Origin: Muribaculaceae bacterium
Lineage (GTDB): Bacteria > Bacteroidota > Bacteroidia > Bacteroidales > Muribaculaceae
Direction of reading: 5' to 3'
Assembly: GCA_017624155.1 (NCBI GenBank)
Contig: JAGANS010000015.1
Span: 1 to 51,174, forward strand
DNA: 51,174 nt
Shown here: positions 24,783 to 32,064 of the stretch, piece after piece
Numbering within the stretch: position 1 is the stretch's first letter
Layout of the letters: every line of letters begins with the position of its first letter
Made by a program: the position numbers and the translations under genes
Notes under the pieces: model-generated
The model's database searches: none
The model's input: the letters and a program-made list of their open reading frames with translations, nothing else
Told to the model about the DNA's origin: nothing

Positions 24783-25086
24783 AGATCAGCCGCTTTGTGT
24801 TGTCGAGTTCTTTGCGGAAGACTTTATTCTTTACGGCGTCGTCACATACAAGGTCTATTCGCCTGCCGAATAAATCTTCAAGTTCATGCATAAAATCAAA
24901 GAAGATGTCGGCCCAGTCGAGGCCTTCCCGGTTGATAGTCTCCGAGTCGAAATTCACCGAGAAATCCACGTCGCTGTCGTCGTTGAAGCGGGGTGTGAGA
25001 ATAGAACCGAATACCCACAACTTTGCGACCTTGTACTTTTTGCACAGGGCCACAATCTTATCGATATTCATTTCAATCAGTTTCAT
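24775..25086 (-). CDS. mntA: MntA-like nucleotidyltransferase, antitoxin of the intact hepT
   Basis: A 103-residue minimal nucleotidyltransferase from ATG 25086 (MKLIEMNIDKIVALCKK). GSILTPRFNDDSDVD gives the GS-x10-DxD motif. The long upstream frame to 25182 crosses the tRNA terminator and part of tRNA-Ala and is not coding. A strong promoter lies 5 bases upstream, giving an almost leaderless transcript. It is the first gene of a run of four that ends with the decayed hepT. Confidence 0.85.
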   Translation of the reverse strand: MKLIEMNIDKIVALCKKYKVAKLWVFGSILTPRFNDDSDVDFSVNFDSETINREGLDWADIFFDFMHELEDLFGRRIDLVCDDAVKNKVFRKELDNTKRLIYG

Positions 25087-25090
25087 GCCG

Positions 25091-25121
25091 CAAATATAAT
25101 CATTTGTAATGATATAACAAA
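25091..25121 (-). promoter_or_regulatory. Promoter of the tandem mntA-hepT operon
   Basis: On the minus strand TTTG (25118-25121), 19 bases, then TATATTTG (25091-25098): the same boxes and spacing as the promoter of the mntA at 8801. Confidence 0.7.
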
Positions 25122-25123
25122 AA

Positions 25124-25150
25124 ACGAATCCCGGGAATCCCGAGATTCGT
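25124..25150 (-). terminator. tRNA-Ala terminator
   Basis: A stem of 7 plus 4 base pairs (25124-25130 with 25144-25150, and 25132-25135 with 25139-25142). On the minus strand it is followed by TTTTTTG, just past the tRNA 3' end. Confidence 0.8.
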
Positions 25151-25154
25151 AATG

Positions 25155-25228
25155 TGGAGTATAGCGGACTCGAACCGCTCACCTCGACACTGCCAGTGTC
25201 GCGCTCTAGCCAGATGAGCTAATACCCC
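25155..25228 (-). tRNA. tRNA-Ala (anticodon GGC)
   Basis: The minus strand folds as a 74-base tRNA with acceptor stem GGGGTAT pairing with ATACTCC. This includes the G3-U70 wobble pair that marks alanine tRNAs. The anticodon arm is CGACA-CTGGCAG-TGTCG with anticodon GGC. CCA is not encoded. Confidence 0.95.
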
Positions 25229-25240
25229 GGTTTTGCGTTG

Positions 25241-25248
25241 CAAAGTTA
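25241..25248 (-). promoter_or_regulatory. Promoter -7 box of tRNA-Ala
   Basis: TAACTTTG on the minus strand, 12 bases before the tRNA 5' end. Confidence 0.6.
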
Positions 25249-25342
25249 AGCCTATTTTTTTACTCTGCAAAGGGATTTGGGTGTTTTAATTTATTTTTGT
25301 GTTTTTTAAGGTATTTTTAAATCTTGCGGACGGCTTTTTTCA

Positions 25343-25350
25343 TACCTTTG
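25343..25350 (+). promoter_or_regulatory. Promoter -7 box of the namZ gene group
   Basis: TACCTTTG fits TAnnTTTG and lies 52 bases before the start codon. A well-placed -33 element was not found. Confidence 0.5.
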
Positions 25351-25402
25351 CGACATTATTACCATGAACTAACCCGCAACTATTTAAATATTTGCCAAAC
25401 AC

Positions 25403-26623
25403 ATGAATCTCAAAACAATCCTTCTTGCGATAGCCGCCGCGGCCGCTATCATGCCGGGGGTAGCGCAGGAGCCTGCCAAGGCTCAGTGCAATCAGTGCAC
25501 CGGTTGTTCCGAATGTCAGAAGCCAGTTGTGGTGGGCGCCGCCCGTCTCGATCAATATATTCCGCTGCTCAAGGGCAAGCGGGTAGCGTTGCTGTCCAAT
25601 CACACCGGTATGGTGGGCGACAAGCATTCGCTCGACCTGATGCTTGAGAACGGGGTGAATGTGGTGACTATCTTCTCGCCCGAGCACGGTTTCCGCGGCA
25701 AGGCGGATGCCGGCGAGCATGTGAAGAGCGGTGTCGACGAGCCTACCGGAATTCCTATCGCTTCGCTTTACGACGGCAAGAAACCCGGTCCCTCGCAGGA
25801 GGTGATGGATGGCCTCGACATTATCGTATGTGACATCCAGGATGTGGGTCTGCGCTACTACACATATTATTGCACGATGCTGCAGCTGATGGACGCCGCC
25901 GCTGCCAACGGCAAGCAGTTTATGGTGCTCGACCGCCCCAATCCCAACGGCATGTACGTCGACGGTCCGATCCTCGACATGGAGTATGCCAGCGGCGTGG
26001 GCCGATTGCCTATCACCACCGTGCACGGCATGACCCTGGGCGAGCTTGCCCGCATGATCGTGGGCGAGAAGTGGCTCAAGGAAGGACGTTCGCTCGACCT
26101 GACTGTCATTCCCTGCGAGAACTACACTCACCAGACACGCTATGAGCTGCCGATTGCTCCCTCGCCCAACCTGCGTACCATGAACGCCATATATCTCTAT
26201 CCGGCTGTATGCTACTTTGAGGGTACTCCGGCCAGCCTCGGCCGCGGCACGGATATGCCCTTTGCCGTATATGGTCATCCCGACTATGACGATCATTCGT
26301 TCTCGTTCACACCCCGCAGTGTCGACGGCGCCAAGAATCCGCCGCAACTCAACAACCTGTGCTATGGCAAGGACCTGCGCGGAGTGCCTGACGAGGAAGC
26401 TATCGCCAACGGCGTGAACTTCGACTATGTGATCGACTGCTATAATCATACGGGTCGCCCCGAGGGTTTCTTCACCCGCTTCTTCACACTGCTGAGCGGC
26501 CGTCCCGACATCGTCGAGATGATCAAGGCCGGCAAGAGCAATGCTGAGATCAAGGCCACCTTTGCCGACGATATCGCTGCATTCAAGAAGCAGCGTAAGC
26601 CTTATCTCCTTTATGCTGAATAA
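25403..26623 (+). CDS. namZ: NamZ-like exo-beta-N-acetylmuramidase (DUF1343), exported
   Basis: A 406-residue protein with a signal peptide (about residues 1-21) and a DUF1343 domain. That family includes NamZ, which releases MurNAc from the ends of peptidoglycan fragments. Conserved blocks are GKRVALLSNHTG, TIFSPEHGFRG, DIQDVGLRYYTY, LDRPNPNG, ITTVHGMTLGELA and SPNLRTMNAIYLYPAVCYFEGT. An odd feature is C29-x2-C32-x2-C35-x2-C38 right after the signal peptide. It is followed by a symporter gene and a WYL regulator, which suggests uptake of the released sugar. Confidence 0.88.
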   Translation: MNLKTILLAIAAAAAIMPGVAQEPAKAQCNQCTGCSECQKPVVVGAARLDQYIPLLKGKRVALLSNHTGMVGDKHSLDLMLENGVNVVTIFSPEHGFRGKADAGEHVKSGVDEPTGIPIASLYDGKKPGPSQEVMDGLDIIVCDIQDVGLRYYTYYCTMLQLMDAAAANGKQFMVLDRPNPNGMYVDGPILDMEYASGVGRLPITTVHGMTLGELARMIVGEKWLKEGRSLDLTVIPCENYTHQTRYELPIAPSPNLRTMNAIYLYPAVCYFEGTPASLGRGTDMPFAVYGHPDYDDHSFSFTPRSVDGAKNPPQLNNLCYGKDLRGVPDEEAIANGVNFDYVIDCYNHTGRPEGFFTRFFTLLSGRPDIVEMIKAGKSNAEIKATFADDIAAFKKQRKPYLLYAE

Positions 26624-26643
26624 GCTCTAAGAAACCTCCAATC

Positions 26644-28116
26644 ATGTCACAGCCAGTTATCGTAATTATCACCATCGCGGCCTATTTCGTGCTGCTGATG
26701 GTAGTGTCGTACTTCGCCTCGCGGGGCAGCGACAATAAGACATTCTTCACCGGCGGCCGTCAGGCTCCGTGGCCGCTTGTGGCATTCGCCATGATCGGCG
26801 CTGCCATTTCGGGCGTCACATTCATATCGGTGCCGGGCATGGTGGCGGCCAAGGGCTATGCGTATCTGCAGATGGTGCTGGGATTCATTGTGGGCTACTT
26901 TGTGATAGCCTTCCTGCTGGTGCCGCTGTTCTACCGCCGCAATCTCATATCCATCTACGGATACCTTGAGGAACGTTTCGGCATGAGCACCTACCGCTCC
27001 GGCGCATGGCTCTTCTTCATCTCCAAGATGCTTGGAGCCGCGGTGCGTTTCTTCGTGGTATGCGCCGTGCTGCAGTTGCTGGTGTTCTCGCCGCTACATA
27101 TCCCGTTTGTGTTCAACGTCATCGTCACCATTGCCCTTATATGGCTGTATACGGTGCAGGGCGGTGTCAAGACCCTTATATGGACTGATACTCTCAAGAG
27201 TTTCTGCCTCATCATGTCGGTGATACTGTGCATCTATTTCGTGGCACAGAATCTCGGCTTCTCGATGGGCGAAATGGTCAGCGCCATCAAGGAGCATCCC
27301 ACCTCGCAGATGTTCTTCTTCGACAATCCCAAGGAGGGTACCTACTTTTGGAAGCAGTTCCTGGCCGGTGTATTTATGGCTATCGCCATCAACGGTCTCG
27401 ATCAGGATATGATGCAGCGCAACCTTGCCTGCAAGGACTCGAAGCAGTCGCAGAAGAATATGATAGTGAGCGGTATCATGCAGTTCTTTGTCATCTCGCT
27501 GTTCCTGCTGCTGGGTACCCTGCTCGTGATATTCATGGATAATATGGGCATGGAGACACCCGCCAAGAGCGACGAGATATTCGGTGCCGTGGCCTTCCAT
27601 CCCTCCATGCCGGTGATCGTGGGCATCCTGTTTGTACTCGGCCTTATCGCTGCCGCTTATTCGGCCGCCGGCTCGGCTCTCACATCGCTCACCACCTCCT
27701 ATACGGTGGACATCCTGCAGGCTCATAAAAAGCAGGACGACAATCGCCTTACCCATACCCGCAAGCTGGTGCACATCGCCATGTCGACAGTGATGGGCCT
27801 GGTGATCATAGCCTTCTATTACCTGAGCGAGGAGGACGCCATCTCGGCTGTCTATACTCTTGCCAGCTATACGTATGGCCCGATACTGGGCCTGTTTGTG
27901 TTCGGCATGATGCATTCGCGCCCGGTCCACGACAAGTATGTGCCGGTGGTGTGCATTCTGGCACCGTGCCTGTCGTGGTGCCTGCAGTATTGCCTCAACA
28001 AGTGGTGTGGCTATGAGACGAGTTTCGAGTTGCTGCTCATCAATGCGGCCTTCACTATATTAGGTCTGTATATACTGTCAATCGGAGCCAAAGAACGTCC
28101 TGAAATCAAAGCCTAA
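26644..28116 (+). CDS. Sodium:solute symporter (SSS family), probably for MurNAc or a related sugar
   Basis: A 490-residue inner-membrane transporter with about 13 membrane helices. Typical SSS features are SYFASRGSDNKTFFTGGR after helix 1, GAAISGVTFISVPG, and the long loop after helix 7 with INGLDQDMMQRNLACKDSKQSQKN, a signature also seen in sugar symporters. It starts 20 bases after namZ. Tannerella forsythia uses an SSS protein (MurT) for MurNAc uptake, so the same role is inferred here from the namZ neighbour; the substrate cannot be read from sequence. Confidence 0.88.
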   Translation: MSQPVIVIITIAAYFVLLMVVSYFASRGSDNKTFFTGGRQAPWPLVAFAMIGAAISGVTFISVPGMVAAKGYAYLQMVLGFIVGYFVIAFLLVPLFYRRNLISIYGYLEERFGMSTYRSGAWLFFISKMLGAAVRFFVVCAVLQLLVFSPLHIPFVFNVIVTIALIWLYTVQGGVKTLIWTDTLKSFCLIMSVILCIYFVAQNLGFSMGEMVSAIKEHPTSQMFFFDNPKEGTYFWKQFLAGVFMAIAINGLDQDMMQRNLACKDSKQSQKNMIVSGIMQFFVISLFLLLGTLLVIFMDNMGMETPAKSDEIFGAVAFHPSMPVIVGILFVLGLIAAAYSAAGSALTSLTTSYTVDILQAHKKQDDNRLTHTRKLVHIAMSTVMGLVIIAFYYLSEEDAISAVYTLASYTYGPILGLFVFGMMHSRPVHDKYVPVVCILAPCLSWCLQYCLNKWCGYETSFELLLINAAFTILGLYILSIGAKERPEIKA

Positions 28117-28124
28117 CCCTGACC

Positions 28125-29024
28125 TTGGCAAACGAAACAGTCAACCGCTGCGTCTGGCTCCTCGACACTATCCGCCGCCACGGGCGTATCACCCGGCAGC
28201 AGCTCGAGGAAGCCTGGCTGCGGTCGCCCCACAGTAACGGGCGACCGCTGAGCCGGCGCACATTCTGCAATCACCGCAATGCCGCCGAGGAGCTTTTCAA
28301 TGTCAATATAGTATGCGACCCCAAGAGCTTTGAGTATTACATCGAGGACGACAACAAAAATCATGAGAGTGTAACCGACTGGCTGCTCAATTCAGTAAGT
28401 CTCAACGAAGTGCTCGTCGGAGCCCGCGACATCACCGACCGCATATTTCTTGAGAATGTGCCCTCGGCCCGCGATTTTCTAAACATCGCCATCAGCGCCC
28501 TGAAGTCTAACACTCTGCTGAGGTTTGACTATCATTCATATACGCGCACCCTTCCTACGCCGGGTATTGTGCTCGAGCCATATTTTCTGCGACTGTTCAA
28601 GCAGCGCTGGTATCTTATAGGCAGAAATACAGCCGAAAACCGCGTGAAGACTTACGCACTCGACCGTATGTCGGGGGTGAAGCAGCTCGCCGACACCTTT
28701 ACGCCTGATACCGACTTCGACATGCACGAATATTTCCGCCATTCATACGGCATTGTTGTCACGCACAATGATCCGCGCAAGGTCGTGATCCGGGTCGATC
28801 CGCGTCAGGCCAAGTATTTCAGGGCGTTGCCGTTGCACAGTTCGCAGACCGAGACGGTATCAGATAAATTCTCGCTTTTCACATACAATATACGCCTCAC
28901 CGACGATTTTGTGTCGGAGCTCCTCAGCTATGGCCCGAGAATCACCATCCTCGAGCCGCCCGAGCTTCGCGCCATGATCAAGAGTTCGCTCCGCGACACC
29001 CTCCGCAATTACGAGGAAGATTAA
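28125..29024 (+). CDS. WYL-domain transcriptional regulator
   Basis: A 299-residue regulator with an N-terminal winged helix (about residues 5-60, RRHGRITRQQLEEAWLRS and LSRRTFCNHRN), a central WYL domain with LEPYFLRLFKQRWYLIGRN near residues 145-163, and a WCX-type C-terminal domain. WYL proteins sense nucleic acid or small ligands and control nearby genes. It uses a TTG start 8 bases after the symporter stop, so it belongs to the namZ-symporter operon and may regulate it. Confidence 0.85.
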   Translation: MANETVNRCVWLLDTIRRHGRITRQQLEEAWLRSPHSNGRPLSRRTFCNHRNAAEELFNVNIVCDPKSFEYYIEDDNKNHESVTDWLLNSVSLNEVLVGARDITDRIFLENVPSARDFLNIAISALKSNTLLRFDYHSYTRTLPTPGIVLEPYFLRLFKQRWYLIGRNTAENRVKTYALDRMSGVKQLADTFTPDTDFDMHEYFRHSYGIVVTHNDPRKVVIRVDPRQAKYFRALPLHSSQTETVSDKFSLFTYNIRLTDDFVSELLSYGPRITILEPPELRAMIKSSLRDTLRNYEED

Positions 29025-29038
29025 GAGCCAGCTCTAAT

Positions 29039-29644
29039 TTATTGTTGCGGGAGGAGGGCGGCGATGTATTTGCCGAGAATGTCAAACTCGAGGTTTACGC
29101 GTGTGCCGACGGAGATGCGGCAGAAGTTTGTGTGCTCGAGTGTGTAGGGGATGATTGCTACGCGGAATGTCCCCGGAGCCGAGTCGCACACCGTGAGGCT
29201 CACGCCGTTGACGGTCACCGAGCCTTTTTCAACAGTCATATAGCCTCGGCGGCGCATCTCCTCGCTCACCTCATAGCGGAAGCGGAAGTAACGCGAGCCG
29301 TCAGCGTCCTCGATGTCGTCGCACACGGCGGTGGTGTCGACATGTCCCTGCACGATATGGCCGTCGAGGCGTCCGTTAAGCATCATCGAGCGCTCGAGGT
29401 TCACGAGGTCGCCTTCGGCGAGGTTGCCGAGGTTGCTGCGCTCGAGGGTCTCGCGTATGGCCACCACTTCGTAGGTGGAATCGGGGTGGATGTCGACTAC
29501 GGTAAGGCACACGCCATTGTGGGCGACCGACTGGTCGATACGCAATTCGGATGCGAACGACGAGCGCACGCGCAGGCGCAGGTTGCCGTCGTTGCGTACA
29601 GCCGCAACGACGGTAGCGGCTTCTTCAACTATTCCTGAGAACAT
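29039..29644 (-). CDS. ribE: Riboflavin synthase, alpha subunit
   Basis: A 201-residue enzyme that dismutates two 6,7-dimethyl-8-ribityllumazine molecules into riboflavin. It shows the internal duplication of two lumazine-binding barrels: MFSGIVEE at the start, SVAHNGVCLTVVD and GHIVQGHVD in the first half, and KGSVTVNGVSLTVCD and VNLEFDILGKYIA in the second. Length is normal. The start codon overlaps the end of the upstream GH31 gene by 16 bases, which suggests co-transcription from that gene. No FMN riboswitch was seen upstream. Confidence 0.95.
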   Translation of the reverse strand: MFSGIVEEAATVVAAVRNDGNLRLRVRSSFASELRIDQSVAHNGVCLTVVDIHPDSTYEVVAIRETLERSNLGNLAEGDLVNLERSMMLNGRLDGHIVQGHVDTTAVCDDIEDADGSRYFRFRYEVSEEMRRRGYMTVEKGSVTVNGVSLTVCDSAPGTFRVAIIPYTLEHTNFCRISVGTRVNLEFDILGKYIAALLPQQ

Positions 29645-32004
29645 AGCTTGAGGTTTTTGGATTCGAGATTGAGGGGGCGGTCAACGGGCCATTTCACTGT
29701 GAATGTGAGGGTATGGGCCTCGTCGTCGTATTTGGGCTTGATGTTGCGTCCGTTTACCCTGAATGTGGCGGGAGCAGCCGCGCGGTGTATCACAAATGTG
29801 AGGGCGATGTTGACCGGCGCACCGGTATATGTACCCTTGGAGATAACCTTGATGCGGCTGCCGCCGGCATTGCCGCTGAAAGTGATGAGGCGGTAGGTGC
29901 CCGACGCGATGGTGCCGGGGGTAAGACGGTCGTCGTCAAAGAGGGTGAACTCCGATGCCTCGTCTGCTACGGGATAATAATTCACGGTGAGGCGTGCGGG
30001 GTCGTAGTCGGCGGTGCTGCTCATCGCGTAGTCGGCCATCGGGATGAAGGCGCCGGCGCGCACGAATACGGGCAGTACGTTGAGCGGAGCGGGATAGCTG
30101 ATAGTGCTGTAGCCGTCGTAAACCTTGCAGGGGTTCTTCATATCGAGCCATTTGCCGGCGGGGAAAGTGATGTTGCGCTCGGCGGTAGCCTCGGTCATTA
30201 CAGGAGCTACCAGGACGTCGTTGCCCCACAGGAATTCGTCGGAGATGTCGTCGAATGTGCGGTCGGGGTCGGTGAAGTTGAGCGGACGCACCAGCGGGTA
30301 TCCCTTGGTGGCGTTCTCATAGGCCAGTGTATAGTTGTATGGCAGCCAGCGGTAGCGCTCCTTGATTATGGGCTCTATGACAGATGCATACTGCGGATAT
30401 TTGTATGGCTCGGCATACTGCTGGGCGTGAGTGCGGAGCACAGGCGAGAAGAGACCGAGCTGCAGCCAGCGCACATACAGCTCAGGCATGTATGCGTTGT
30501 CGGGGTCGACGGCAAAGCCGCCCACATCGTGGCCCATATATCCGAGGCCCGACAGGCCGGAGTTGAGCATGATGCGCACCTGCGGCTCAAGACCGCCCCA
30601 CGAGCGGGACACATCGGTGCTCCAGGGGAACACGCTGTATCGCTGCAGTCCGGTAGTGCCGCCGCGCATAAGGGTCATAAGGCGGGTAGAGGGATATTCC
30701 TCCTTGAACAGTTCGTAAATTATCTCGCTCCAGTCGTTGCCATACTGGTTGTGATAGAGCGGAGCGGTGAGGCCGTTGGCGTGCAGGCCGCTGAGAGGAT
30801 GTACCTCGGGCTCGCCAAGATCGCCCCACCAGCCGGTGATACCGCCGTCGGTGAGCGACTTGTAGCGATCGCGCAGCCATGTGCGGGTGTCGGGGTTGGA
30901 CACGTCGAACATGCCGCCTTCGCCGACCCATATCTTCACTTCCTGATCGTTGCCGAGGGTGTCCTTGAGCAGCATGTTGGCTGCCTTGAGCTCGTTGTAG
31001 TTGTCGATGCCGCGGCCGTTGCGCAGAATGTAGGGCTGCGATATAGCCACCAGGTTGACGTTTTTCTTCTTAAGATCGGCAAGCATGTGTGCGGGATCGG
31101 GCCATTGCTCTGGATCCCATGCCAGGCGCCCCATGTCCTGCTCCTTGCCGTACCAGTACAGGTCGAGCACGATGCCGTCGAGGGGATATCCGGCCCGCCT
31201 GAGGGTATCGACTACGCCGAGGGTCTCGGCTTGATCGTGATAGCCGTATTTGGATGTGATGTAGCCAAGGCTCCAGAAGGGCGGCAGATCCTGACGGCCG
31301 GTGAGGGCCGTCAGCTGCTCGGTGACATCGGCCAGCGTGCGTGCGCCGTTGATGAAGTAGTAGCTCACTGGATGCGGATTCTCGGTGATATACCGCAGGG
31401 GATTGCCTGCGATTAGCTCGGCACGGGCATAGTCGTCGAAGAGTATTGCGAATCCGTCGCTGCTGAGCAGCAGCGGCATTGTGATATTCATCTGCGATAT
31501 GCGGGGATCGCTGCCGGTGTAGCCGTAATTCTGCCGGTTGAACATCACCAGTGTGTCTCCGCGCATATTGAGTTTGTGGCCGCGTTCGCCGGCGCCATAG
31601 AGCGAGCCGGTCGATGTAGTGTAGAGGCATAGCTCGGTCTTGCCGTCGGCAGTGCGCCGCTCGCCATTGTCGGTGATGGTGCGTCCGGCACCTGCGGTGA
31701 TGGTGAGCGAGCCGGTGCGGTCGTCGATGGTGGCGGTGATTCCTGCGGGGGTCGACAGAGTCGTTACGTATTGTCCGACGGAGACTATGTCGGGCTCGGC
31801 CGATTCGGCGAGTACGGTGGCGCGCGAGGGCAGGGGAGTCTGCCCGAGGCCATTGTTGGTCACACGCAGTATATTGTCATTAATGGCTGAGACGGTCACA
31901 ATACGGCCGTCGGGGGTCGTGGTGGCGGCCGTATGGCCTTCCACCCTTGCACCGGCAGCGAGTGATACTCCCAGAGCGGCCATTGTCAGATAGTTGCGAA
32001 TCAT
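29629..32004 (-). CDS. Glycoside hydrolase family 31 (alpha-glucosidase/xylosidase-like), exported
   Basis: A 791-residue GH31 enzyme from ATG 32004, giving a signal peptide (MIRNYLTMAALGVSLAAG). An N-terminal beta domain with GAGERGHKLNMRGD precedes the barrel, where IVLDLYWYGKEQDMGRL and GWWGDLGEPEVH carry the family motifs. The Asp in GDLGEPE is the expected nucleophile, and STDVSRSW holds the probable acid/base Asp. A C-terminal DUF5110-like beta domain follows. It should hydrolyse alpha-linked glucosides or xylosides in the periplasm. A GTG start at 32064 is possible but less likely. Confidence 0.9.
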   Translation of the reverse strand: MIRNYLTMAALGVSLAAGARVEGHTAATTTPDGRIVTVSAINDNILRVTNNGLGQTPLPSRATVLAESAEPDIVSVGQYVTTLSTPAGITATIDDRTGSLTITAGAGRTITDNGERRTADGKTELCLYTTSTGSLYGAGERGHKLNMRGDTLVMFNRQNYGYTGSDPRISQMNITMPLLLSSDGFAILFDDYARAELIAGNPLRYITENPHPVSYYFINGARTLADVTEQLTALTGRQDLPPFWSLGYITSKYGYHDQAETLGVVDTLRRAGYPLDGIVLDLYWYGKEQDMGRLAWDPEQWPDPAHMLADLKKKNVNLVAISQPYILRNGRGIDNYNELKAANMLLKDTLGNDQEVKIWVGEGGMFDVSNPDTRTWLRDRYKSLTDGGITGWWGDLGEPEVHPLSGLHANGLTAPLYHNQYGNDWSEIIYELFKEEYPSTRLMTLMRGGTTGLQRYSVFPWSTDVSRSWGGLEPQVRIMLNSGLSGLGYMGHDVGGFAVDPDNAYMPELYVRWLQLGLFSPVLRTHAQQYAEPYKYPQYASVIEPIIKERYRWLPYNYTLAYENATKGYPLVRPLNFTDPDRTFDDISDEFLWGNDVLVAPVMTEATAERNITFPAGKWLDMKNPCKVYDGYSTISYPAPLNVLPVFVRAGAFIPMADYAMSSTADYDPARLTVNYYPVADEASEFTLFDDDRLTPGTIASGTYRLITFSGNAGGSRIKVISKGTYTGAPVNIALTFVIHRAAAPATFRVNGRNIKPKYDDEAHTLTFTVKWPVDRPLNLESKNLKLCSQE

Positions 32005-32064
32005 GTCGATTGTGTATGAGGTGTTTATGCGTGATATGTAAGATTTCTGTAAAGATTCGGGCAC

